Below are positions 52,574 through 61,118 of a stretch of 64,000 nucleotides of DNA, piece by piece. Location: positions 41,968 through 105,967 of the forward strand of contig CALUYW010000005.1 in assembly GCA_944325105.1 (NCBI GenBank). Direction: 5' to 3'. The notes under the pieces are model-generated. The model was not told the DNA's origin. It saw only the letters and a list, made by a program, of their open reading frames with translations, and did not search any database. Every line of letters begins with the position of its first letter. Position 1 is the first letter of the stretch. The DNA comes from Candidatus Gastranaerophilales bacterium. GTDB lineage: Bacteria > Cyanobacteriota > Vampirovibrionia > Gastranaerophilales > Gastranaerophilaceae. The position numbers and the translations under genes are program-made.

Positions 52574-52948
52574 TTATTTGCAAGCTATAACTTCAACCTC
52601 AACTAAGGCATCTTTTGGCAATTGTGCTGCTGCAACACAAGAGCGAGCAGGTTTTGAGGTAAAATATTTTCCGTAAATTTCATTAAATTTTTGAAAATCA
52701 CCCATGTTTTTTAGAAAACAAGTGGTTTTAACAACATCTTCAAAGTCAAATCCTGCCTCATTTAGCACAGCTTTTAAGTTTTTCATAACTCTTTGAGTTT
52801 GCTCTTCAATGTCCCCGCCTATGAATTCATTATTCTCAGGGTTAATTGCAATTTGACCCGAGGTATATAAGGTGTTTCCGCAAAGATATGCCTGAGAATA
52901 TGGCCCTATAGCGTCGGGTGCGTTTTTTGTATAAATAATTTTATTCAT
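52574..52948 (-). CDS. ridA: RidA-family enamine/imine deaminase
   Basis: 124 aa. [56 protein letters not shown] and the signature [23 protein letters not shown]. Removes reactive 2-aminoacrylate released by PLP dehydratases. It follows ilvA by 9 nt on the same strand, which matches that role directly. Confidence 0.94.
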   Translation of the reverse strand: MNKIIYTKNAPDAIGPYSQAYLCGNTLYTSGQIAINPENNEFIGGDIEEQTQRVMKNLKAVLNEAGFDFEDVVKTTCFLKNMGDFQKFNEIYGKYFTSKPARSCVAAAQLPKDALVEVEVIACK

Positions 52949-52957
52949 TTTTTCTCC

Positions 52958-54160
52958 TTAAAAGCTTGAAGATATTTTGTAGCCTTTTTCTATGAATGTT
53001 TTTTTAATTTCTTCAAGGTGCTGAGCGTTTTTGGTTTCAAGAGTAACGCTTAGATAACATTCGTTAATCTCCATACCTTTTCCGCCTTGGTTGTGCCTTA
53101 CTCTTACAACATTTGCACCTGATTGAGCAATAATTGTCGAAACATCTCTTAACTGCCCCGGTTTATCCAAAAGTTCAACAGTTAAGTCGCTTAGTCGGCC
53201 CTCTTTCATAAGGCCTCTGTTGATAACACGTGATAAGATGTTTACATCAATGTTGCCGCCTGATACAAGGCACACGGTCTTTTTGTTTTCGATAGGTAAT
53301 TTATCAAACATAGCTGCTGCAACACTTAGTGCACCTGCGCCTTCAGCTATGAGTTTTTGTTTTTCAATAAGTGATAGAACGGCACTTGCAATTTCATCTT
53401 CGCTTACGGTTACTATATCATCCACATATTTTTCACATATTTCAAAGGTGTGCTCACCTGGGAGTTTTACGGCTGTTCCGTCTGCAAAGGTCGACACTGT
53501 AGCAAGTTCCAGTCTTTCATGTTTTAAATGAGATTCAAACATACTCGGAGCTCCTGATGCTTGAACGCCATAGACTTTACATTTGGGGTTGAGCATTTTA
53601 ATAGTGTATGCTACGCCTGAAATCAAGCCGCCTCCGCCTATTGGAACAATAACCGCTTCCATATCGCTCAATTGCTCCATAAGCTCAAGCGCTATTGTAC
53701 CTTGTCCTGCTATAACATCTATATCATCAAACGGGTGAATAAACTCGCCTTGTGTTTCTTTTTGGTACTTAATTGCTTCATTGTACGCATCATCATACAC
53801 GCCATCTATTAGCATAATTTTTGCGCCGTATTTTCTTGTAGCTTCAATTTTTGAAATAGGTGCGGTGCTCGGGATAAAAATAGCCGATTCAATACCGTTT
53901 TTTTGAGCACTTAATGCTACACCCTGAGCGTGATTACCTGCTGAGCAGGCTATAATTCCACGTTTTTTTTGTTCATCACTCAGTCTTGAGATTTTATAAT
54001 AAGCACCCCTTACCTTAAAAGAGCCTGTAGTTTGCAGGTTTTCTGCTTTAAGGTAAATGTTTGTCTTATCGTTGAGTGATGGTGCGTAGATTAAATCTGT
54101 TTTTCTTATGTTGTCTTTTAAAACTCTTGCCGCGTCGTATACTTTATCAAGTGTTAGCAT
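52958..54160 (-). CDS. ilvA: Threonine ammonia-lyase with C-terminal ACT domain
   Basis: 400 aa. PLP-lysine region AENLQTTGSFKVRGAYYKI, ACSAGNHAQGVALSAQ, VPIGGGGLISGVAYTI. The C-terminal about 75 residues (LTVELLDKPGQLRDVSTIIAQSGANVVRVRHNQ...) form one ACT domain, as in the catabolic/short TdcB-IlvA form. Makes 2-oxobutyrate for isoleucine or for degradation. GAGAGAGGA precedes the ATG. In operon with ridA. Confidence 0.93.
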   Translation of the reverse strand: MLTLDKVYDAARVLKDNIRKTDLIYAPSLNDKTNIYLKAENLQTTGSFKVRGAYYKISRLSDEQKKRGIIACSAGNHAQGVALSAQKNGIESAIFIPSTAPISKIEATRKYGAKIMLIDGVYDDAYNEAIKYQKETQGEFIHPFDDIDVIAGQGTIALELMEQLSDMEAVIVPIGGGGLISGVAYTIKMLNPKCKVYGVQASGAPSMFESHLKHERLELATVSTFADGTAVKLPGEHTFEICEKYVDDIVTVSEDEIASAVLSLIEKQKLIAEGAGALSVAAAMFDKLPIENKKTVCLVSGGNIDVNILSRVINRGLMKEGRLSDLTVELLDKPGQLRDVSTIIAQSGANVVRVRHNQGGKGMEINECYLSVTLETKNAQHLEEIKKTFIEKGYKISSSF

Positions 54161-54215
54161 ATTTTATCCTCTCTCTTGATAAGTATATCACTAATGGCAT
54201 CTTGTGCAAAATTAA

Positions 54216-54557
54216 TTAAGCACTAAATTCAATCGAGCTTATAAGAGCACCAAGGAATGATATTATAATTGAGCCTAAAAATGCACTTAAAAAGCCATCT
54301 ACTTCAAAACCGGGGGCAACTTTGGCTAAAAGAATCAAAAGTAGTGCATTTATAACAAATATAAACAATCCTAAAGTCAGAAAGTTTATGGGCAAGGTTA
54401 AAAGTATTACCAGTGGTTTTATGAATATATTTATAAGTGCCATTATTACAACAACAAGAAGTGCGCTTTTAAAACCGTCAACCTCAATACCCGGGACAAG
54501 CCAAGCCGTAAACATAATTGCAAGTGCAAATAATACCCATTTAACAAGCAGTATCAT
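54216..54557 (-). CDS. Phage-holin-family (superfamily IV-like) membrane protein
   Basis: 113 aa with four hydrophobic helices (WVLFALAIMFTAWLVPG, ALLVVVIMALINIFI, LTLGLFIFVINALLLILLA, SAFLGSIIISFLGALIS). Two copies of an internal GFEVDGFLSA / GIEVDGFKSA motif mark a duplicated hairpin. It belongs to the widespread 4-TM family annotated phage holin superfamily IV, which is usually chromosomal and of unknown function. AAGGAGG precedes the ATG. Confidence 0.82.
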   Translation of the reverse strand: MILLVKWVLFALAIMFTAWLVPGIEVDGFKSALLVVVIMALINIFIKPLVILLTLPINFLTLGLFIFVINALLLILLAKVAPGFEVDGFLSAFLGSIIISFLGALISSIEFSA

Positions 54558-54620
54558 ATAAACCTCCTTAGTCTGTTATAATGAGTTTATTGGATAATTG
54601 TAGCAATTTCATTGGAGTTT

Positions 54621-55616
54621 TTATTGATGTTTATAGTTTTTGCTTGTGCCAAAATCATCTGAAATACTATCGCCTATGGAGGTAATTTCTTTTTTTAGTT
54701 CGTCTAGTTCAGAGTTTTTATAAACATCAACACCTTTTTTGTCGGGGTATATAGAGTAGTTTTCTTTTATATTCTCAGGTGTTATATTTGGCATAACAAC
54801 ATTTGCTCCGCTCTTTAGAGCTTTTATTCTGCCGTTTTTTTCAATTGTCTCCATAGCGGTTGTGGCGGGGATATTTATTTTTGGCATAATAATTCTTGTA
54901 AGTGCCATAACTTTAAGCGCAAGAGTTAAATCACCGTTTTTTGCGTTTTTTAGCTCTGTTTGGCTATGGGCTATAAAAGGCCCAAGACCTATCATATCGG
55001 CATTTAATTTTTTAAAAAATAAAATATCATCAGCATATGAGTCAATTTCTTGATAAGGCAAGCCCACAAGTACTCCCGTTCCTGTTTCAAAGCCAAGTTC
55101 TTTTAAGGTGTAGAGGCAGTTTACTCTGTTTTTAAAATCGCCGTCAGGGTGCATTTTTTTGTAGAGTTTTTCATCCGTTGTTTCTATTCTCAAAAGATAT
55201 CTGTCTGCACCTGAGTCTTTATAGGCTTTGTACTCTTGTTTTGTTTTCTCACCAAGACTCAGTGTCAGTGCGACATTTAGTTCTTTAATTTTTTCAATTA
55301 TCGAACACATTTTATCTAATGAAACATTATCCCCCTCGCCGCTTTGCAAAACTACTGTCTTAAAACCCAGCTCTGTAGCGTTTTTGGCACAAGAGAGTAT
55401 CTCATCTTCATTCATTGTGTAGCGGACAACATTTTTGTTTTTGCAATTTATACCGCAGTAGAGGCAATTTCTCCTGCATACATTGGAAAATTCAATAAGC
55501 CCCCTTAGGTGTACTATATTTCCGCACTCTTTTCTTCTTATTTTATCTGCTTCATTAAAAAGAGCGTTGTTTGTTGAGTCGTCTTTTAGAATTTCTAATA
55601 TTTCTTTTTTGTTCAT
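54621..55616 (-). CDS. hydE: [FeFe]-hydrogenase H-cluster radical SAM maturase HydE
   Basis: 331 aa. Radical SAM cluster motif CRRNCLYCGINC (CxxxCxxC), the substrate block LQSGEGDN and TMETIEKNGR typical of HydE, and GVLVGLPYQ. HydE processes cysteine/tyrosine-derived ligands of the H-cluster; it implies a [FeFe] hydrogenase elsewhere. No hydF or hydG is in the window. TATAAT lies 6 nt before the ATG with a TCGACT -35 at 17 nt and no ribosome-binding site. Confidence 0.88.
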   Translation of the reverse strand: MNKKEILEILKDDSTNNALFNEADKIRRKECGNIVHLRGLIEFSNVCRRNCLYCGINCKNKNVVRYTMNEDEILSCAKNATELGFKTVVLQSGEGDNVSLDKMCSIIEKIKELNVALTLSLGEKTKQEYKAYKDSGADRYLLRIETTDEKLYKKMHPDGDFKNRVNCLYTLKELGFETGTGVLVGLPYQEIDSYADDILFFKKLNADMIGLGPFIAHSQTELKNAKNGDLTLALKVMALTRIIMPKINIPATTAMETIEKNGRIKALKSGANVVMPNITPENIKENYSIYPDKKGVDVYKNSELDELKKEITSIGDSISDDFGTSKNYKHQ

Positions 55617-55622
55617 AAAATA

Positions 55623-55651
55623 ATTATAGATTTTTTTTATTCCTTAGTCGA
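55623..55651 (-). promoter_or_regulatory. Leaderless hydE promoter
   Basis: Minus strand -35 TCGACT (55646-55651), 17-nt spacer, -10 TATAAT (55623-55628), 6 nt to the hydE ATG. Divergent from the plus-strand gene at 55663, which has GATAAT 7 nt before its ATG. Confidence 0.5.
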
Positions 55652-55662
55652 TAATAAATTTT

Positions 55663-56391
55663 ATGGGAAGATATGACAGAAATGTTTTATTGAAAAGTGT
55701 AGGCGAATCGGGTCAGAGAAAACTTAACGCTTCGCGTGTTCTTGTTTGCGGTGCCGGCGGTTTAGGTTCAACCGTTATTGCAAATCTTGCATCTTTGGGT
55801 GTCGGGCACATTGGAATAGTTGATAATGACAAGGTTGAACTGTCAAATCTAAACAGGCAATTTATACACAAAATGACAACCCTTGGTATGGATAAGGTTG
55901 AAAGTGCTAAAGAGTGGGTAAAGCTTTATAATCCTGATATTGAAGTAATTCCATATAAAATAAGAGTCGATAAGGCTAGCGCAGCAGAGCTTTTTGCAAA
56001 TTATGATGTCATAATTGATTGCTTTGATAATTACTATTCAAAGTTTGTATTGTCGGATGCTGTAATAAAAACAGATAAAACACTAATCCATGGCGGGGTT
56101 GAAGAGTTTTCGGGACAAGTTTGTACGATAGACAAAAACAGTGCATGTCTTGCATGTTTTATCCCCGAGTTATATAATTGCTCCTGCGATATAGTTCAAA
56201 GACGCGGCATAATAAGCCCCATTGTTTCAATTATTGCTTCAATACAATCTATGGAAGCGTTTAAGGTAATTTTGGGTTTGGATGGTGTGTTAAAAAACAC
56301 CCTTCTTATATATGACGGACAAAGGCAGGATTTTAGAAAAATTCACCTTGAAAAAAATAAGCACTGCCCCTCATGTTCTAATTTAATTTAA
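55663..56391 (+). CDS. MoeB/ThiF/HesA-type adenylyltransferase
   Basis: 242 aa E1-like fold. ATP-binding VLVCGAGGLGSTVIANLASLGVGHIGIVDNDKVELSNLNRQF, the Arg finger in NLNRQF, YDVIIDCFDNYYSKFVLSDA, and a zinc site in CLACF and CPSC. Such enzymes activate the C-terminus of a ubiquitin-like sulfur carrier for molybdopterin, thiamin or a thiolated product. No partner (MoaD/ThiS) is adjacent, so the branch cannot be chosen. Confidence 0.88.
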   Translation: MGRYDRNVLLKSVGESGQRKLNASRVLVCGAGGLGSTVIANLASLGVGHIGIVDNDKVELSNLNRQFIHKMTTLGMDKVESAKEWVKLYNPDIEVIPYKIRVDKASAAELFANYDVIIDCFDNYYSKFVLSDAVIKTDKTLIHGGVEEFSGQVCTIDKNSACLACFIPELYNCSCDIVQRRGIISPIVSIIASIQSMEAFKVILGLDGVLKNTLLIYDGQRQDFRKIHLEKNKHCPSCSNLI

Positions 56392-57100
56392 GAACTGCGC
56401 TTATTCTGCTTGTAGTTTTGTTTTCTCGTCTGTATGAAAAAAATAAGTCATTATTGCAAAATGTGCAAAAAGGGCATATGTCGATATTTTCAACGCCTTT
56501 TTCTTTTAGTTGTTGTGCGTTAATATTTTTTAGGTCGGCAAAATATTTTTCACCCATTTGTTTAAAGAGCTTGTCTTTTTTATCTATTGTTTTCTCAAGT
56601 TCTTTTATTACCTCAACCCCTGTTTCAAAGCAATCAAAACAAATGCACGGGCCAATAAGCGCTTGAATATCCTTGGGGTTTGAGTTCATTTTGGCAAGAG
56701 TTTTTGTGGCAATGTTTTTTGCAGTTCCTCTCCAACCGGCATGGATAACTGCTGCAATATTGTTTTTTGTATCATACAAAACAACCGGTGTGCAGTCTGC
56801 ATAGCTTAGGTAAATCGCATATGCGGGTTTTTCTATGATAAGAGCGTCTGTGTCGGGGTATTTATTGGCCGTATCAACAATTTTGATATTGTCACTATGC
56901 GTTTGCTCGGGGCTTATGAGATAATCTTTTTTTATTCCTAAGTACTCGCAGATGTTGTTTTTGTTTTCTGTTGCTATGTCAAGAAATTTTGGCTCTTTTG
57001 TTTTAATAAAGCTTTCTTTTGTTGTAAAAAAAACTTCCGCACCTTCAATTAGTGTGGATTTTAAGATTTTTTTTGATTTTATATTATCAAAGTAAAACAT
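56378..57100 (-). CDS. pgeF: Peptidoglycan editing factor PgeF (YfiH/laccase domain)
   Basis: 240 aa. SPEQTHSDNIKIVD, YLSYADCTPVVLYDTKNN, VIHAGWRGTAKNIATKTL and IGPCICFDCFETGVEV are the Cu/Zn-binding and family motifs; the RENKTTSRISAVLKLN C-terminus is typical. Members prevent non-canonical L-Ser from entering peptidoglycan precursors. The last 14 nt overlap the convergent MoeB-like gene. Confidence 0.93.
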   Translation of the reverse strand: MFYFDNIKSKKILKSTLIEGAEVFFTTKESFIKTKEPKFLDIATENKNNICEYLGIKKDYLISPEQTHSDNIKIVDTANKYPDTDALIIEKPAYAIYLSYADCTPVVLYDTKNNIAAVIHAGWRGTAKNIATKTLAKMNSNPKDIQALIGPCICFDCFETGVEVIKELEKTIDKKDKLFKQMGEKYFADLKNINAQQLKEKGVENIDICPFCTFCNNDLFFSYRRENKTTSRISAVLKLN

Positions 57101-57151
57101 ATAAGGGTCAAGATATCTCCTCTCGGCCCTTATATATTATCATATTATTGT

Positions 57152-57952
57152 TTAAAAGTTTTCATCGTAAATTTTTTGTGCCATTAATTGTAAGTCCCCA
57201 TTTGTGAATTCCTTAATAGCTTCTGCGTTTTCTTTGCTTATTAATCCGTCAACTGCATTTGGGTCAAACACTGTTCCGTTTTGTGTTTCAATCATACCGT
57301 CGGCTAAAATTAAATAACTTGCGTATTCTTGCGCAGTAAGGTCTTTTTTACTTCCGGCAAGGTTCATCTCTTGCAGTGCTTCTTTTGCATTTCCGTCGTA
57401 GTCCATATAAGAGCCAAGCTCGTGCAGTTGTAATTTTCCGTTTCTTTCGCAGTTTTCTGATGCCATCTGGTATGCTTTTTCTATTGCATCTATATCTGCT
57501 TTTGCAAAATTAAGTGCTGATTCGTATACATCATCTCCCTCTTTTGCGTACTGTATACCGCCGTATTTTGCAAGAGAGCTGTCAAAAATATTATTTTGAT
57601 AAATTGCACCATTTTGAGCTACAAGTTCTTGTCCTTCTTCGCTTTTAAACATGTTATCGCTTTTTTTGCCAAAGAATTGCCCTATTTTTTCAAAAAATGT
57701 TGCTTCCGTATCTTCGGGGATAATGTTGCTTGAGTTTGAACCGTGAAAACCGCTTGTTGTTTTTGCAAAATCTTCAAGAGCTACAGTTAAGCCTGATTTA
57801 TTTTCTATGCCTTGCGCTTTTTTATCCGCAAGGTCCATAATGGAGGTATCTTTTTCTTCTTCCGTCCACAAAGTGTCATCAGCTCTGTTTATACCGCGCA
57901 TAATTTGATACGCGCCTGAATCATTGTAATCATTAATCCTAAAGTCAGACAT
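57152..57952 (-). CDS. EF-hand-like uncharacterised protein
   Basis: 266 aa, no signal peptide or membrane segment. Two weak EF-hand-like loops occur in the C-terminal half (GKLQLHELGSYMDYDGNAKEAL and a later NAVDGLISKENAEAIKEF), with helices between, in the same style as the EF-hand proteins at 11.2-12.7 kb. The N-terminus (MSDFRINDYNDSGAYQIMRGIN) is Asn/Asp/Ser-rich. Function unknown. GGGAG precedes the ATG. Confidence 0.7.
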   Translation of the reverse strand: MSDFRINDYNDSGAYQIMRGINRADDTLWTEEEKDTSIMDLADKKAQGIENKSGLTVALEDFAKTTSGFHGSNSSNIIPEDTEATFFEKIGQFFGKKSDNMFKSEEGQELVAQNGAIYQNNIFDSSLAKYGGIQYAKEGDDVYESALNFAKADIDAIEKAYQMASENCERNGKLQLHELGSYMDYDGNAKEALQEMNLAGSKKDLTAQEYASYLILADGMIETQNGTVFDPNAVDGLISKENAEAIKEFTNGDLQLMAQKIYDENF

Positions 57953-58029
57953 TATTTTCTCCCTTTTAATTCCTCTTGCAATAATAAAAACTTTTGTCTT
58001 TAAAAAATTGCCTTTTTGGGAGAAGTTTT

Positions 58030-58719
58030 TTAAACAGCTTGTTTTTTGCTTATACCTGTAAGATTTAAAACTATGTCAAAAAGCTCATCTGTTGTATCTG
58101 CGCTATAGTGGGCAAAATTAAGGTGTTCGCCGTATCCGTAGTTGGCAGCTATGCTTATAATGTTATTTTTGTGCGCTGCTTCTATGTCTGTTATGGCATC
58201 TCCTGCCATAAAGCATTTGTCGGTATCTATAGAATATTTGTCTATAAGAAACTTAACAATGTCTGTTTTTGTGCAGTTGTTGTGCACGGTATCATTCCAG
58301 CTTGGCAGCTCTGTAGGTGTTATTACATCTATATAAAGCTCTTTAAAGTATTTTTCCAATATCTTTGACGAAAACATCTTGGGTTTGTATGTTGCAACAT
58401 ACGTTTTCACTCCATATTCCTTAAGTTCGCTAAGTAGTTCAACTATTCTCGGAAATGGTTTTGATACCGGCAAGTCAAAGCGATGGTATGCATCTCTGAA
58501 TGCTTGAGCAATTTTTTCTACAAGTTCTTCTGTTGCATCGGGAAAAATTGATATTACAGTGTCATATAGCGGGGGACCTACGGGAATTGTTTTACCTTCG
58601 GGTATTGTTAATCCGCACTTTAAAAAAGCATCCTTAAGGCCGTTTATTATTCCTGTTCTTGAATCTATAAGTGTTCCGTCTAAGTCAAATATTGCCGATG
58701 TTACATTGTTAATGCTCAT
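58030..58719 (-). CDS. HAD-superfamily hydrolase (phosphoglycolate-phosphatase-like)
   Basis: 229 aa from the ATG at 58719 with AGGGGA upstream. Motif I FDLDGTLIDSRTGIINGLKDAF, the VGPPLYDTV cap motif of the Gph/PpaX group, motif II VATYKP, motif III K in KTDIVKF, motif IV CFMAGDAITDIEAAHKNNI. Substrate not predictable (phosphoglycolate, pyrophosphate or nucleotide). Divergent from the uxs gene. Confidence 0.85.
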   Translation of the reverse strand: MSINNVTSAIFDLDGTLIDSRTGIINGLKDAFLKCGLTIPEGKTIPVGPPLYDTVISIFPDATEELVEKIAQAFRDAYHRFDLPVSKPFPRIVELLSELKEYGVKTYVATYKPKMFSSKILEKYFKELYIDVITPTELPSWNDTVHNNCTKTDIVKFLIDKYSIDTDKCFMAGDAITDIEAAHKNNIISIAANYGYGEHLNFAHYSADTTDELFDIVLNLTGISKKQAV

Positions 58720-58803
58720 ATTTCCCCTGTCTGTTTTACAAAATAATAACATGATTTTAAATAAAAATGTAATTTTATAGTATAATTTTTGTAACGGAGG
58801 TTT

Positions 58804-59736
58804 ATGAGAAAAATACTTATAACAGGAGGGGCAGGTTTTATAGGTTCTCATCTGGCAAAAAGGTTGCTCGATGAGGGAAATTTTGTCGTATGCCTTGATA
58901 ATCTCTATACGGGCGATTTGAAAAATTTAGCCCCTTGTTTCAAAAATGAAAACTTTGAGTTTGTTGAAGCAAGCGTTATTGACCCTTATTTTTTTGAGGT
59001 GGATGAAATATACAACCTTGCATGTCCTGCCTCACCGCCGCATTATCAAAAAGACCCTGTTTTTACTTTTAAAACCTCTGTTTTTGGTATTATAAATGCG
59101 CTTGAGCTTGCAAAAAAAACAGGCGCAAGACTGCTTCAAGCGTCAACCAGCGAAGTTTATGGTGACGCCAAGGAATATCCGCAAAAGGAAACTTATTTTG
59201 GTAATGTTAATCCAAACGGCGTAAGGGCTTGTTATGATGAAGGGAAAAGGGCTGCCGAGACCCTGATTTGTGATTATGTTAGAAAATATAATGTCAATGC
59301 CAAGATAGCAAGAATTTTTAATACATACGGCCCTAATATGCGCCCTGATGACGGCAGAGTGGTTTCGAATTTCATTACTCAAGCGCTTTCAAATAAAGAT
59401 ATAACAATATATGGTGACGGTACTCAAAGCAGGTCTTTTTGCTATGTAAGCGATTTGGTCGAGGGTTTAATTTTGCTTATGAAGAGCGATTATCAAGGCC
59501 CGTTTAATCTTGGCAATCCTGACGAATTTAAAATAATTGATTTTGCAAAATATGTAATCAAATTATTAAATTCAAACTCCAAGCTTGTCTTTATGCCTTT
59601 GCCTTTAGATGACCCGACAAAAAGAAAACCCGATATTTCCCTTGCTAAAGAAAAGCTTGGTTTTAACCCTTTAATAGCATTAAAAGACGGGATTAAAAAG
59701 ACAACCGAGTACTTTATGGAGATACAAAAACAATGA
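58804..59736 (+). CDS. UDP-glucuronate decarboxylase (UDP-xylose synthase)
   Basis: 310-aa extended SDR. NAD-binding ITGGAGFIGSHLAKRL, catalytic YDEGKRAAETL (YxxxK), and the UXS-specific CPASPPHYQKDPVFTFKTS and STSEVYGDAKEYPQ. Converts UDP-glucuronate to UDP-xylose. It is 4 nt into the overlap with ugd, which supplies its substrate. GGAGG precedes the ATG, and TATAAT lies 17 nt further upstream. Confidence 0.92.
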   Translation: MRKILITGGAGFIGSHLAKRLLDEGNFVVCLDNLYTGDLKNLAPCFKNENFEFVEASVIDPYFFEVDEIYNLACPASPPHYQKDPVFTFKTSVFGIINALELAKKTGARLLQASTSEVYGDAKEYPQKETYFGNVNPNGVRACYDEGKRAAETLICDYVRKYNVNAKIARIFNTYGPNMRPDDGRVVSNFITQALSNKDITIYGDGTQSRSFCYVSDLVEGLILLMKSDYQGPFNLGNPDEFKIIDFAKYVIKLLNSNSKLVFMPLPLDDPTKRKPDISLAKEKLGFNPLIALKDGIKKTTEYFMEIQKQ

Positions 59737-61031
59737 GAGTCTGCGTTATAGGTACAGGATATGTTGGTTTGGTTGCAGGCACCTGTCTGGCCGATATGGG
59801 TAATGATGTAATATGTGTAGATAAAGATAAAAACAAAATAGAAAACCTGAAAAAAGGTATTGCACCTATATATGAGCCGCTTTTAGATGAATTGCTTGTT
59901 CAAAATATACAAAAAGGCAGGCTGGAGTTTAGTTGTGATATTTCATATGCGGTTAAAAAATCTTCAATATGCTTTATAGCGGTTGGAACTCCGGAGGGAG
60001 AAAACGGCAGTGCCGATTTATCCGCTGTATGGGAAACTGCAAAAGAAATAGCATATTCGCTTAACGAGTACAAAGTTATTGTAAATAAATCAACTGTTCC
60101 TGTTGGTACCGGACATAAGCTTCAAGAATTTATCAAGTCTGTAACAAGTGTTGATTTTGATGTGGTTTCAAATCCTGAATTTTTAAAACAGGGTGCCGCT
60201 GTTGAGGATTTTTTAAGACCTGACAGGATTGTAATAGGTTCAGATTCCAAAAAGGCAATAAAAATAATGCAAGAGTTATATGCGCCGCATATTCTTAACG
60301 GTAATCCCGTGATGGTGATGGATTTAAAGTCTGCAGAGATGACAAAGTATGCAGCGAATTGTTTTTTGGCGCTTAAAATTTCTTATGCCAATGAAATGGC
60401 TAATATTTGTGAGAAGGTTGGAGCTGACGCTTTTATGGTGAAAAATGCTGTTTGTGCAGATAAAAGAATAGGTTCTAAATTTTTCTACTCGGGCATTGGT
60501 TTTGGCGGCAGCTGCTTTCCAAAAGATTTAAGAGCACTTATTAATATTGCTCAAGAAAACGGACTTGACCCTGAGGTTTTAAATGCGGCATATAATACCA
60601 ACTTGAAACAGAGAAAGATTTTTGCAAGTAAGGTTTTAGAGCGTTTTAATAGTAATGTTTCGGGTAAAACCTTTGCGGTTTGGGGATTATCTTTTAAACC
60701 GCAAACAAACGATATGAGAGAAGCTCCGTCAGTAACAATTATAAATACTTTGCTTAAAAATGGTGCGCTTATAAGAGCTTTTGACCCGAGAGCAATGGAT
60801 GAAGCGAAAAAAATATTCAAGGATTCTATTTATTATGCAAAAGATTGTTATGATGCACTTGTTAATTGTGATGCACTTTTGCTTTTAACAGAGTGGCATG
60901 AATTCAGAATGCCTGATTTTTCTAAAATGAATAAACTAATGAACTCACCCGTGATTTTTGACGGAAGAAATCAATATGACCCGATAGCACTTAGCCAAGC
61001 AGGCTTTGAATATTATTGTATCGGGAGATAA
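59733..61031 (+). CDS. ugd: UDP-glucose 6-dehydrogenase
   Basis: 432 aa. NAD-binding GTGYVGLVAGTCLADMGNDV, catalytic Cys in GIGFGGSCFPKDLRAL, NPEFLKQGAAVEDFLRPDRIVIG and the C-terminal GLSFKPQTNDMREAPS. Oxidises UDP-glucose to UDP-glucuronate. Translationally coupled to the upstream UXS gene. Together they make UDP-xylose, probably for surface glycans like those of the 35-42 kb cluster. Confidence 0.95.
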   Translation: MRVCVIGTGYVGLVAGTCLADMGNDVICVDKDKNKIENLKKGIAPIYEPLLDELLVQNIQKGRLEFSCDISYAVKKSSICFIAVGTPEGENGSADLSAVWETAKEIAYSLNEYKVIVNKSTVPVGTGHKLQEFIKSVTSVDFDVVSNPEFLKQGAAVEDFLRPDRIVIGSDSKKAIKIMQELYAPHILNGNPVMVMDLKSAEMTKYAANCFLALKISYANEMANICEKVGADAFMVKNAVCADKRIGSKFFYSGIGFGGSCFPKDLRALINIAQENGLDPEVLNAAYNTNLKQRKIFASKVLERFNSNVSGKTFAVWGLSFKPQTNDMREAPSVTIINTLLKNGALIRAFDPRAMDEAKKIFKDSIYYAKDCYDALVNCDALLLLTEWHEFRMPDFSKMNKLMNSPVIFDGRNQYDPIALSQAGFEYYCIGR

Positions 61032-61077
61032 TGTAAATAATTGTAAAAATACAATTTTAGTGTCAATTTTTGTCTGA

Positions 61078-61097
61078 GTATATACTTTATATATATA
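61078..61097 (+). promoter_or_regulatory. 20-bp shared upstream element (copy 2)
   Basis: Identical to 42831-42850. It lies 21 nt before the CHAP gene ATG. Confidence 0.6.
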
Positions 61098-61118
61098 GGA
61101 CACAATCAGGATACTAAA

